From assembly GCF_950295315.1 (NCBI RefSeq), contig NC_080181.1:2796726-2860725 (forward strand): 64,000 bases of DNA, written 5' to 3'. Of this stretch, positions 55,598 through 64,000 are shown one piece after another. A program made the translations under genes and the position numbers. This stretch comes from Erinaceus europaeus (taxonomy: Eukaryota; Chordata; Mammalia; Eulipotyphla; Erinaceidae). The notes beneath the pieces are model-generated. The model was given only the letters and a program-made list of their open reading frames with translations, did no database searches and was not told the DNA's origin. The number at the start of each line of letters is the position of its first letter. The first letter of the stretch is position 1.

Positions 55598-55650
55598 TTC
55601 TCAAATTGTCTGTCTCTATCCAATAATATATAAATAAACATATTAAAAAA
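55598..55650 (+). mobile_element. SINE-B, 3' part of the interrupted copy
   Basis: TTCTCAAATTGTCTGTCTCT, ATCCAATAATATATAAATAA. Confidence 0.85.
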
Positions 55651-55713
55651 TTAAGATAGTGCACTTGTGCGCACCCACACAATTATAGCAGGGATTTAAA
55701 AAAATCTCCTAGA

Positions 55714-56066
55714 GGGGCCAGGCGATGGCGCAGTGTGTTAAGTACACATGGTGCGAAGCACAAAGACTGGCTTAAGGATCTCAGTTCAAGCCCCCGGCTC
55801 CCCACCTGCAGGGGATCGCTTCAAAGTGGTGAGGCAGGTCTGCAGGTGTCTATCTTTCTCTCCCCTCTTTGTCTTCCCCTCCTCTCTCGATTTCTCTCTG
55901 TCCTATCCATCAATGACAGCAATAACAACAATAATAACAACAATGGTAAACAACAAGGGCAACGAAAGGGAAAATATAGCCTCCAGGTGCAGTGGATTCA
56001 TAGTGCAGGCACCAAGCCCCAGCAATAACCCTGGAGACAAAAAAATATATATAATAATTTTAAAAA
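55714..56066 (+). mobile_element. SINE-A with module T, full length
   Basis: GGGGCCAGGCGATGGCGCAG head, core with small deletion (TTCAAAGTGGTGAGG), AACAACAATAATAACAACAA, AAGGGCAACGAAAGGG, then CCTCCAGGTGCAGTGGATTC ... AGCAATAACCCTGGAG. Confidence 0.93.
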
Positions 56067-56230
56067 AGAATATGAATAAAACCACCTATGATAAACAGTG
56101 CTAGCAAAGGGTGCTTAATTTTGTCATGTTTGGTCAGCCTAATATAGCCAGAATTTATGCCGGAATTCTCAGTTTTAGTGATATTATATTTTATAGTTGG
56201 TTCTGATTTCAACTTAAAACAAAAGACATA
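56067..56230. other. Short unassigned spacer
   Basis: AT-rich, nothing recognised. Confidence 0.5.
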
Positions 56231-56293
56231 TTAATTAATTTACTTGTTTGTTTTGGATAGAGACAGAAGTTGAAAGGGCAGGGGGAGAAAGAG

Positions 56294-56331
<38 letters not shown>

Positions 56332-56430
56332 CCTGCATCACTATGGGTGGGGTATCTGGAGCTCGAGCCTGGGCCCTCACACATGGTAGGTAACGTGTGC
56401 ACTCTGCCCAGTGAGCCACTGCCTGGCCCC
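56231..56430 (-). mobile_element. SINE-B, core deletion
   Basis: GA-expanded body (56286-56330) runs straight into ACCTGCATCACTATGGGTGG, so most of the GTGAAGCTTTCCCCCTGCAG core is gone. Head complement ends GCCACTGCCTGGCCCC. Confidence 0.87.
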
Positions 56431-57468
56431 TCAATTCTCAAAAGTTATTTCCCAGGCCTCTTGTTCTACTGAAGTAGTCTTTTCTTTTTAAACACTATGC
56501 TGTATCTCTTTATAAGATCAATATCCCCCCCCCATAAATTTTTTCTTATTATAAATTCTTAATTCATCCTTTCATTTCCCTGTGACTTTATTATAATTAA
56601 TAATTAAATTTATAAAAGACCCCCCTTTGAGTCCCACATTAAAAATACACTACAGTTAAAAACATAATAAAATAAACATTAAACTGGAATGAAATATTCA
56701 GAAGCTCAGCACACTGGCATGGATAAAGCAGTGTGGCAGGGCCTGTCTCCTCCAGGCTGCTGGGAAGGCAGGCAACCTGGAATCACATCTGGTGGCTCCT
56801 GGCTTTCGAGTCAGCTATTTCTGCTGAAATGGCTTCTGCTTTCTTGACGGTTATCGGTCTTTCTGTCATCTTGAGGGATGAATGGGAAAAAAAAAAAAAG
56901 GTTGTGGATTTTAAACTACCTGAACGGAGCACTGGCTCTTGTAAGAAGCAGCGTTAGTGCACGGACTTAACAACCTTCTAATAGCTCTCCCGGATGGCTC
57001 CATGTCTGGCTTCATGTGACTGGAGCTAACTGAATGTGCGCCCTCAGCATAATTCATCAGCTAATGCACTCTCCTGAAGGCATTGTGCCACGTCTTGCTG
57101 ATGGGGCTACAGAGACTGTTTCTGTGCCTTGGGTCCTGCTTGTCATTCACATGACCACCTAGACCAGCGTTGGTGGGCTGTTTCCTTTCTCAAGTCAACA
57201 GTGACATGATGCTCTCACAGCACTCTTTAAACTGATGCCTGCCAAGCTCAAGTTCCTAAATGAGATCATGTGTGATGCTTGCTCCATCTAAAAGGCAGAG
57301 GTCACACACACAAAGTCAGAAGAGGAATGAATGTCTTAAAAGAGGGGAAACCAAAAATAATTAAATAAATAAAGTGAAAACGAGCACTTGGGTTCTTACT
57401 ATAAAACACAAACACATCCATTTTTGCAATGGAAAATTACAAAACAACAACAAAAAAAACTAACTAAC
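56431..57468. other. 1 kb unassigned sequence
   Basis: No element recognised. The 74-codon frame at 56733-56957 has no known domain or splice context. Confidence 0.5.
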
Positions 57469-57690
57469 AAGGGCTGGGTGGTGGCATGCCTGCTTGAGCG
57501 CACATGTTGCAATGTGCAAGGACCTGGGTTCAAGCCCCTGGTCCCCATCTGCAGGGAAACAACTTGGTGGGTGGTGAAACAGTGCTGCAGGTGTCTCTCT
57601 GTCTTTCTCCTTCTCTATCACTCGCTTCTCTCTAGATTTCTGGCTGTCTCTATCCAATAAATAAATAAATAAAGATAATAAAAATTAAAA
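57469..57690 (+). mobile_element. SINE-B
   Basis: AGGGCTGGGTGGTGGCATGC head, GGGTTCAAGCCCCTGGTCCC, core diverged (GGGAAACAACTTGGTGGG), (AAAT)n tail. Confidence 0.93.
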
Positions 57691-57947
57691 AGAGATTACT
57701 ACAAAAACATACAGCTGAGCTATAAGGTAGCGGTTATGTATGAATGGCACTGAGTGGTCTACTTCGAGATACAAATAAAAATACAAAAAGGTTCACTGTG
57801 GAGGCTAACTCAAACCCCTCCAATCTGATCACTGCTCACATCCTGTCACATACACACTCACACCCTGTCACTCATCCACCACGCCAGTCCCTGCAGCGTA
57901 TCCCAACATCACGTCTTTCCTCCCATTTCTCCGTTTTCACTCAGTCT

Positions 57948-58088
57948 GTTTTTTTTAAAAAAACATTTTTTTTAGATATGTATTCTCTTTTGTTGTCCTT
58001 GTTGTTTTATTGCTGTTGTCGTTGTTGGATAGGACAGAAATGGAGAGAGGACGGGAAGACAGAGGGGGAGAGAAAGACAGACACCTGC
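57948..58088 (-). mobile_element. SINE-A, 3' part, split by an LTR
   Basis: T/A-rich tail, CTTTTGTTGTCCTTGTTGTT, GAGAGAAAGACAGACACCTG. Interrupted at ACCTGC (58083-58088) by an LTR. TTTCACTCAGTCT at 57935-57947 and 58877-58889 is the SINE's own TSD. Confidence 0.94.
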
Positions 58089-58739
58089 TGGTGCAGGCGC
58101 AGGCACCGCCATGAGAGCTGCTTGACACGGTACCAGCTTCGCTGGAAGTTCAGCGCGGCTGGACTCTCCAGGCCAAACTGAAACCATCTCGCCTTTTGCC
58201 ATGATTCAGCTCTGTGTGGTCTTAATAATATTTACCTATGGCCAGCTTAGACTTTCTATGAACCATTGGCTTCTGATGCATAGAGGCAAGAGAATGGCAT
58301 AAACATACAGGTAGAACATTAATCTTAATCAATAGGACATCTGCCTAGCACACAGATACAGGAATAACAAAAGACACAGAAACTGTGATGTGATCCCTAG
58401 GGAGAAAAGTGCCCCTGGAATGTGACTGTTCCACAAAGCAGGAGGCGTTCCCTACCTGTGCTGTTCTTACGTGGTGATTTTTGTTTTAATGATCAAAGCC
58501 TTGGTGATTTTTGCAGTAGTGACTAAAACCTTGGTGATTTTTGTTTTAATAATCAATACCTTGGTGATTTTTGTTTGAATGATCTAAGCCTTATGAGACT
58601 ATAAAAATAAAGTTCTGCTTGAGTGTGACAGAGACGTCTGCTGGAGCTTGATTAAGCGTCAACTCACTCGTCTCTCATTCTTCATTCTTCGCCGATGCCC
58701 ACCTCCTTCAGGCTGACCCTAATAACCTAACAATCGGCA
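58089..58739 (+). mobile_element. Solo LTR of an endogenous retrovirus, 651 bp
   Basis: Begins TGGTGCAGGCG and ends CAATCGGCA, the TG...CA rule. ACCTGC lies on both sides (58083-58088 and 58740-58745), a 6 bp TSD as in class II (beta-like) retroviruses. A TATA-like ACTATAAAAATAAAG at 58608 sets the + orientation. Four 30 bp repeats precede it. No internal viral genes are present. Confidence 0.88.
58471..58590 (+). promoter_or_regulatory. Four 30 bp direct repeats in LTR U3
   Basis: Each unit is a variant of TTGGTGATTTTTGTTTTAAT with a GATCAAAGCC-like end, starting at 58471, 58501, 58531 and 58561. Repeats just upstream of the TATA motif are a common retroviral enhancer layout, so the role is inferred. 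Confidence 0.8.
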
Positions 58740-58745
58740 ACCTGC

Positions 58746-58876
58746 AGACCTGCTTTACTGCCTGTGAAGCGACTCCCCTGCAGCTAGGGAGCCAGGGGCT
58801 CGAACCTGGATCCTTACATAGGTCCTTGCGCTTTGTGCCACGTGCGCTTAACCCGCTGCGCTACCGCCCAACTCCC
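58746..58876 (-). mobile_element. SINE-A, 5' part, split by an LTR
   Basis: Continues AGACCTGCTTTACTGCCTGT, GCGACTCCCCTGCAG, GGGGCTCGAACCTGGATCC and ends GCGCTACCGCCCAACTCCC. Confidence 0.94.
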
Positions 58877-58889
58877 TTTCACTCAGTCT

Positions 58890-59400
58890 TGAGCATGATG
58901 TTGCCCATACTTTTCCTGTATGTTTGGCAGTGCTGCTACATAAATGATGGAAAGACTTAAGATAGAGAACTTCCATTTGATCTATCGCAAATTCTTGCAG
59001 ATGTGTAAAGCCTGGGGATCAATTAATAATAGCTGAAGTGTTCCTGCGATCCCTTCGGGCATGACTGAAAATCTGGGAGACCAGGTACTGTAACGAAAGT
59101 CCCTCAGCTTACTAACCAGAAGCCTTGTTCTGTCTCAGAGTGTCCGAGTCTCTAGCCTAAAAGCCACTTAGAGAAGTCGTACCAACTGATGCCGATCCCT
59201 TCTAAGAAAACTCCTTTTATCTCAAGGTTTGCTAAAGTGGAAAGCCCACTTATCTTTGTCAGTGAGAACACTACTTAGTACTAGGACTATCATAAATGTT
59301 GACTTGAGAGGCTGGTGATGTCCAGATCTAAAACAGAGCCTTTTGCTCTTACCTCTTCTGCCTCGCACCCCTTAAAGGTTTGCGATGACACTTTCTCCAC
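58890..59400. other. Unassigned sequence
   Basis: Nothing recognised. Confidence 0.5.
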
Positions 59401-59472
59401 AGCACAGCACAGCACAGCACAGCACAGCACAGCACAGCACAGCACAGCACAGCACAGCACAGCACAGCACAG
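59401..59472. repeat. (AGCAC)14 pentanucleotide microsatellite
   Basis: Fourteen perfect AGCAC units. Both strands are open (STAQH and CCAVL repeats) for this reason only. Confidence 0.98.
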
Positions 59473-59554
59473 GCACCTACATCTGCTCATCCTGTTTTGG
59501 AATTTACTTCTTCATTTTACACGGCAAAGCGAGAGCCCAGAACGCTTCTTAGTT

Positions 59555-59652
59555 CTGGTGTAAAATGGTGCCACAGACTGAACCTGGGTCCTTTGGGACC
59601 TCAGGCATCCAAGTTAATACTCTACCAGGCTGAGCTATCTCTCTGACCCTAA
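59555..59652 (-). mobile_element. Diverged SINE-D-like copy
   Basis: AATGGTGCCACAGACTGAAC, TTTGGGACCTCAGGCATCC and GCTGAGCTATCTCTCTGACC follow the reversed tRNA-SINE layout. Confidence 0.6.
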
Positions 59653-60717
59653 GGCATTTTGATCCATCTGCTCATTCTTTTACATTTAAAATGTCCTTTG
59701 CATACAAACTTGAGAAAATAAGCATAAACTATTTGTCAGCCAAGTGTGGGCACTGATTTTTGACCCTGGTAAAAAGGTATTGTGACATTTGAGAAAGTTA
59801 CGTCAGCTTCATTGTTTCATATCTCTCAGCATACATATTCTAAAGAAATAACTGCTGTACCATGAACAGAAATGTTTCTATATATTCATGGTTAAACTTC
59901 AATGTTCTCCATCTACACATTTTCTCTATATAAGACTCACTTGATATCATATTATTCCACAGAGAATGAATACCTCTTCTTGTCGATAACAGGTTTTTAA
60001 AATATGTTATGGCATCTACTGTTAATGTGCTAAGTTCTTTAAGACTCCGCTGCCTCTAGTCTCAAATTTAAGAAAGCTGACAGGTAGTTTCGCACAAACT
60101 TCTCAAGTCCAGAGCTGCTGGAGGAGCCCCGTTTGCTGTCTGCCAGTGTGACATGCAGTTTAAGGTATTGCTGCAGGCCCCGCAGTCCTGTCTTCTATGA
60201 TTTAATCAAAAGAAAGCTACATAGGTTGGTCTTCTGATATTCAAATCACCCAAATACTCATGCAGATACTTAAGACTGCCCTTCCTCCATCTCAGATGTC
60301 CTAAGAATTGTGTGAACATCAAATACTGTTTCAGAGGAAAAGTAGCAAACAAAGGGGGAAAACTAGTAGCAAAGTAGCAAACACTTTGGATTCCAAAATG
60401 ACTGAGCGGCTATTGTGTCTTAACTCGCGAGTAATCTAATTTTGAAAATCCAGTGTACCTGCCTCTGCTTTAGGTTAGAGCTCTTTTGACTGCAGACATC
60501 TGAAGCCTGTGTACCTTGTGCAAGTCCAGGGTGGCTTTGCTAGGAGGATGGAGGCTTCTAGGATGCTCAGGAGTCTGAGGATGTGGCTGGAGCCTGGAGT
60601 AGGTGAGACCAGCAAATGAGTCACTTTAGATTTGTGGCTCCTCAACTCTAGAGTGTTTCTGTTGATTCTCAGTTTCACATGGGTAAAAAAGTCACCCCTC
60701 AAAAATTAGTCTGTGGC
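59653..60717. other. 1.1 kb unassigned sequence
   Basis: AAGTAGCAAAC recurs at about 60342 and 60370. No element or gene recognised. Confidence 0.5.
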
Positions 60718-60841
60718 AGGGGTAGATAGCATAATGGCTTTGCAAAAAGACTCTCATGCCTGAGGCTCCAAAGTCTCAGGTTCAATCCCCGGCACCACCA
60801 TAAGCTAGAACTGAACAGTGCCCTGGTTCAAAAAAAAAAAT
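60718..60841 (+). mobile_element. SINE-D
   Basis: GGCAGGGGTAGATAGCATAA head, CTCAGGTTCAATCCCCGGCA, CAGTGCCCTGGTTC and poly-A. Confidence 0.93.
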
Positions 60842-61265
60842 TAATTGAACTGTAAACCCGATGGGTTCATAGATACATTTCCACATATTCTAAACCTTCC
60901 TCACTTCAATTTCAAATTCCCACTTGACAAAGAGTTACTGACCTTATTTTTTTCAGATCATTCTTGAATCAATTTCCAAGTACTAGAAAATATTTATCAA
61001 ATTACTCAAATAGAATTGGGGTTTGCTGGGATCAAAAGACAGAGTGACATTGTGAAGGAAGAAGTACGTATATGGTGGAGGAAGTCTGACACTGAAGTCA
61101 TTGCTTACTATTATGCAGGGCAACTAAATTAAAAGTGCTAGGCAGGGGTCTCAGGAACGTTGACACTTGAATTGTAGACAAGCTGACAGCCCAGTAAAGG
61201 TGCTCTCTGAAGAAGTGAGCTGTTTTGGGTATCTTCTTAGAAAGCTGAGTGACTGAGAACGCTTT
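60842..61265. other. Unassigned sequence
   Basis: Nothing recognised. Confidence 0.5.
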
Positions 61266-61282
61266 AGAAATTAGACATCCTT

Positions 61283-61592
61283 GGGGGGAGTAGGGCGGTA
61301 GCGCAGTGGGTTAAGCGCACGTGGCGCCAAGTGCAAGGACCGGCATAAGGATCCCGGTTCGAGCCCCCCAGCTCCCCACCTGCAGAGGAGTCGTTTCACA
61401 GGCGGTGAAGCAGGTCTGCAGGTGTCTGTCTTTCTCTCCCCCACTCTGAATTCCCCTCCTCTCTCCATTTCTCTCTGTCCTAACAACGATGATATCAATA
61501 TCAACAACAATAATAACTACAACAACCATTAAAAACAACAAGGGCAATAAAAGGGAAAATAAATAAATAAAAATTAAAAAAACATTAAAAAA
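61283..61592 (+). mobile_element. SINE-A with 17 bp TSD
   Basis: GGGGGGAGTAGGGCGGTAGC head, complete core and tail. AGAAATTAGACATCCTT (61266-61282) and AGAAATCAGACATCCTT (61593-61609) differ at one base. Confidence 0.95.
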
Positions 61593-61633
61593 AGAAATCA
61601 GACATCCTTACATGGACTAAGAGCATCAATAAA

Positions 61634-61815
61634 CTGGCCAGTGGTGCACCCCATGGAATACAGGTCAGCATGCACAAGGACTCAGGTTCAGGCCTCTAAA
61701 CCCATCTTCAGAGAGAAGGCTGCAGGTGCCTCTCTGTCTCTCTTCTTCTCTATCCATTCCCCCTCGATTTCTCTCTGTCCTATTGAATAAGGAGAAGCAC
61801 AAAGAACAGCAACAA
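61634..61815 (+). mobile_element. SINE-B, diverged, core deleted
   Basis: CTGGCCAGTGGTGCACCCC head, CACAAGGACTCAGGTTCAGG, then CATCTTCAGAGAGAAGGCTG in place of the normal core, and the CCTATTGAATAAGGAG end. Confidence 0.8.
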
Positions 61816-61984
61816 AGACTAGAGTAGGTAGCTGAGAAGATGCTTATGAGCTGTGACACCATCTAACGATAAATTGTTGAGCGTTTGAATGTCTGAACGG
61901 AGGCTAGAGTGTCTCTGTGTTAAGGAGACAGGGACAAAGAGAAATATTATTTCATAAATGGTACTGTTATAAATGTATCCAGGA

Positions 61985-62373
61985 GAGAGCTGAGCAGTGG
62001 CACAGCAGGTTAAGCGCACAAGGTGCAAAATGCAAGGACCGGCGTAAGGATCCCGGTTCGAGCCCCCGGCTCCCCACCTGCAGGGGAGTCGCTTCACAGG
62101 CGGTAAAACAGATCTGCAGGTGTCTATCTTTCTCTCCACCTCTCTGTCTTCCCCTCCTCTCTCCATTTCTCTCTGTCCTACCCAACAACAACAGCTATGA
62201 CAACAATAACAGTAACCATACAACAAGCGCAACAACATGGGCAACAAAATGGGGAAAATAGCCTCCAGGAACAGTGGATTTGTAGTGTAGGCACCGAGCC
62301 CCAGCAATAACCTTGGAGGCAAAAATACATACATACATACATACATACATACATACATACATACATACATACG
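61985..62373 (+). mobile_element. SINE-A with module T, (ACAT)n tail and TSD
   Basis: GAGCTGAGCAGTGGCACAGC head, full body, module T (ACAGTGGATTTGTAGTGTAG ... AGCAATAACCTTGG), then AAAAATACATACAT. TGTATCCAGGA at 61974-61984 and 62374-62384 proves that the ACAT repeat grew from the SINE tail. Confidence 0.95.
62327..62372. repeat. (ACAT)11 microsatellite
   Basis: Tetranucleotide run lying wholly within the SINE's TSD-bounded insertion. Confidence 0.97.
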
Positions 62374-62384
62374 TGTATCCAGGA

Positions 62385-62905
62385 TAGGAAAAGCCAATGG
62401 GGCCAGGAAACACTTGCTGTGAATGGGGGGAGATGGGAGTGGACGGGGGGTGGGGGGAGGGTGGCGGAGAGGGTGTTGGTGACACCAGGCACAGTGCTGG
62501 AGGAAGTCTTGAGTCAGTGATGGGAGGGGCAGGCAGGTGCCTGAGGGGAACGAGAACCTGGCTTGTGTGTGATGACAGCTGTTGGTCCATCATTATTTCA
62601 CCCCGTGAAATGACCGAAGACAAGTAACAGTCATAAACACCAAGACAAACCGCAGTTGCTGTGAGAGGAGTACTCACAGCATCAGCCCCGCTCAGGCTAG
62701 TAGGCCGTCACCTGGAGTTGACAAGCCCTCCTGCTTATCGCTGGAGACACTATGTTCTAGGTGAGGGTGGGGCTGGAACAGAAACATCCTGCCTGGGCAT
62801 TTGGGTACATTTATTCCCGCTCACTGTTGAGAGCTTAATGGTAGTTATAAAGGACAGGGAGTGACACTTCTTTTTGTCACCATGGGGGCTTCATCACTCT
62901 GGGCT
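62385..62905. other. Unassigned sequence with a G-rich block
   Basis: Six G-runs of three or more between 62425 and 62473 are the only notable feature. No gene recognised. Confidence 0.5.
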
Positions 62906-62909
62906 GACC

Positions 62910-63060
62910 TTTTTTTTAAAAGAAAGAGTGATAGACACACAGAGACGGGGAGAGAGAGGGAAAGACACCAGAGCACTGAAGCTTCCTCCAGCGTGGTGGG
63001 GCCTGGAGCTGAGCTGGCCCCACACTGCAAAGCAAGCATCCTCTCAGGGGAGCAAAAACC
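62910..63060 (-). mobile_element. Possible old tRNA-like SINE
   Basis: GGGGAGAGAGAGGGAAAGAC, CACCAGAGCACTGAAGCTTC and CACTGCAAAGCAAGCATCCT fit the reversed layout of a D-related family. The head is not clear. Confidence 0.45.
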
Positions 63061-63132
63061 GGTTTCTTCTTTCCTACTGAAAATTGTACCACAGGAAATT
63101 GCCTTCAGTGATAATGATTTTATTCTGAATGC

Positions 63133-63263
63133 ATGCATTTATTTATTTTGTTACCAGAGCACTGCTCAGCTCTGCTTTAGGGTGGTGTGGGGGACTGAGC
63201 TTAGGTCCTTGGAGCCTCAGGCAGGAGCCTCTTTGCATAATCATTATGCTATCTCCCCACTCT
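63133..63263 (-). mobile_element. SINE-D
   Basis: TTACCAGAGCACTGCTCAGC, GTGTGGGGGACTGAGCTTAG, GGAGCCTCAGGCAGGAGCC and CATTATGCTATCTCCCCAC. Confidence 0.9.
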
Positions 63264-63280
63264 ATGATCATTATTTTGTA

Positions 63281-63314
63281 AGATACTTTCACATGTCAGA
63301 TACTTTCACATGTC
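63281..63314. repeat. 17 bp perfect tandem duplication
   Basis: AGATACTTTCACATGTC at 63281-63297 and 63298-63314. Confidence 0.95.
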
Positions 63315-63360
63315 AGAATTGCATAGTGTATTTAACAATTTAAGTTAATGAACATTTATT

Positions 63361-63520
63361 AATTTATTTATTTTATAAAGATTTTTCTTTATTTGTTAAT
63401 GAGAAAGATAGGAGAGAGAAAGAACCAGGCATCACTCTGGTACATGTGCTGCCGGGGATTGAACTCAGGACCTCATGCTTGAGATTCTAGTGCCTTAGCC
63501 ACTGCGCCACCTCCCAGACC
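63361..63520 (-). mobile_element. SINE-C with TSD
   Basis: Near-consensus, ending GCCACCTCCCAGACC. ATGAACATTTATT (63348-63360) and ATGAGCATTTATT (63521-63533) flank it, with one mismatch. Confidence 0.94.
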
Positions 63521-63559
63521 ATGAGCATTTATTTTTTAAATGAACTACTATGTTTTGTT

Positions 63560-63836
63560 TATTTTTTTAAAAATATTTATTTATTTAATCCCTTTTGTTG
63601 CCCTTGTAGTTTTATTGTTGTGGTTATTCTTGTTGTCATTGTTGGATAGGACAGAGAGAAAAGGAGGAGGGGGAAGGTGGGGAGGAGAGAAAGACAGACA
63701 CCTGCAGACCTGCTTCACCGCCTGTGAAGCGACTCCCCTGCAGGTGGGGAGCCGGGGACTCAAACCGGGATCCTTAAGCTTGTCCTTGTGCTTTCCGCCA
63801 TGTGCGCTTAACCCGCTGTGCTACCGCCCAACTCAC
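63560..63836 (-). mobile_element. SINE-A, full length
   Basis: TTTTGTTGCCCTTGTAGTTT tail, slightly altered GA body (GGAGGAGGGGGAAGGTGGGG), GCGACTCCCCTGCAGGTGGG, head complement GTGCTACCGCCCAACTC. Confidence 0.93.
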
Positions 63837-63855
63837 CTATATTTTATTTTATTAT

Positions 63856-63922
63856 TTGTACAAAAAATAAACTACTGCATTTTACTATCGACTGTAAACC
63901 ATTACTCGCCCTAATAAAGGAG
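63856..63922 (+). mobile_element. L1 3' UTR tail
   Basis: CTATCGACTGTAAACCATTA and CTCGCCCTAATAAAGG match the extreme 3' end of the L1 at 27597-27645. Upstream is cut off by the SINE-A. Confidence 0.65.
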
Positions 63923-63929
63923 AAAAAAA

Positions 63930-64000
63930 TGTGTGAGAGAAAGAGAGACAGAAACAAGAAGAAAGCAATGCTATTCAACTCTGGTACTTGGGGGGAACTC
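63930..64000 (-). mobile_element. SINE-D, cut by window edge
   Basis: GAGAGAAAGAGAGACAGAAA, CTATTCAACTCTGGTACTTG and GGGGGGAACTC begin a reversed SINE-D that continues beyond the window. Confidence 0.7.

Noticed and set aside
59290..59563. STAQH and CCAVL repeat peptides
   Set aside because: Both come from the AGCAC pentanucleotide run.

Overview
This looks like mammalian nuclear DNA, and the repeat content points to a hedgehog (Erinaceidae). About 75 tRNA-derived SINE copies can be read by eye, roughly a quarter of the window. The commonest has the GGGAGTCGGGCGGTAGCGC head and AACAACAA-rich tail that I associate with the ERI SINEs of Erinaceus. No complete protein-coding gene, rRNA or functional tRNA gene is visible. 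The long open frames are by-products of tandem repeats or SINEs. The window is therefore intergenic or intronic. The one segment that looks like a real exon is a possible last exon of 35 codons at 29175-29282.

Labels used below (mine). SINE-A: head GGGAGTCGGGCGGTAGCGC, CT-rich middle, AACAACAA tail. SINE-B: head GGGGCCGGGTGGTGGCGCAC, CTGCAGGGGGAAAGCTTCAC middle, CTCTATCCAATAAATAAAT tail. SINE-C: head GTGGTCCGGGAGGTGGCGCA, CATGTACCAGAGTGATGTCT middle. SINE-D: head GGGGGTAGATAGCATAATGG. Module T: a tail of about 65 bp (GCAGTGGATTYRTAGTGC ... AGCCCCAGCRATAACCCTGG) carried by some A and B copies. All have tRNA-like A and B boxes (B box GGTTCRAGCCCC or similar). Many are flanked by 9-17 bp target-site duplications (TSDs), as expected of L1-driven retroposition. 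Strand is that of the SINE itself.

Layout. 1-9 kb: dense SINEs in both directions, with nested and head-to-head copies. 9-19 kb: longer unique stretches, an old MIR, CA and TTCC microsatellites. 19.7-22.3 kb: two same-strand copies of a LINE-like 3' end. 22-28 kb: many SINEs and one L1 3' UTR. 28.7-29.3 kb: a 455 bp CA-rich array followed by the candidate exon, then about 2 kb without SINEs. 32.7-35.7 kb: L1 3' UTR debris containing a 2.4 kb minisatellite (42 units of 56 or 57 bp plus a partial one), the most striking object in the window. 36-42 kb: SINEs, an interrupted MLT1-like LTR, another L1 3' UTR and a probable ERV LTR. 42-57 kb: mostly unique AT-rich DNA with scattered SINEs, a 38 bp minisatellite and an inverted L1 3' UTR. 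58.1-58.7 kb: a solo LTR with an exact 6 bp TSD inside an older SINE. 59-64 kb: unique DNA, SINEs, a G-rich block.

There is no operon or pathway here. The story is one of layered insertion: MIR and MLT1 oldest, then L1 fragments, then SINE waves, then the LTR, with tandem arrays growing inside L1 and SINE sequence.
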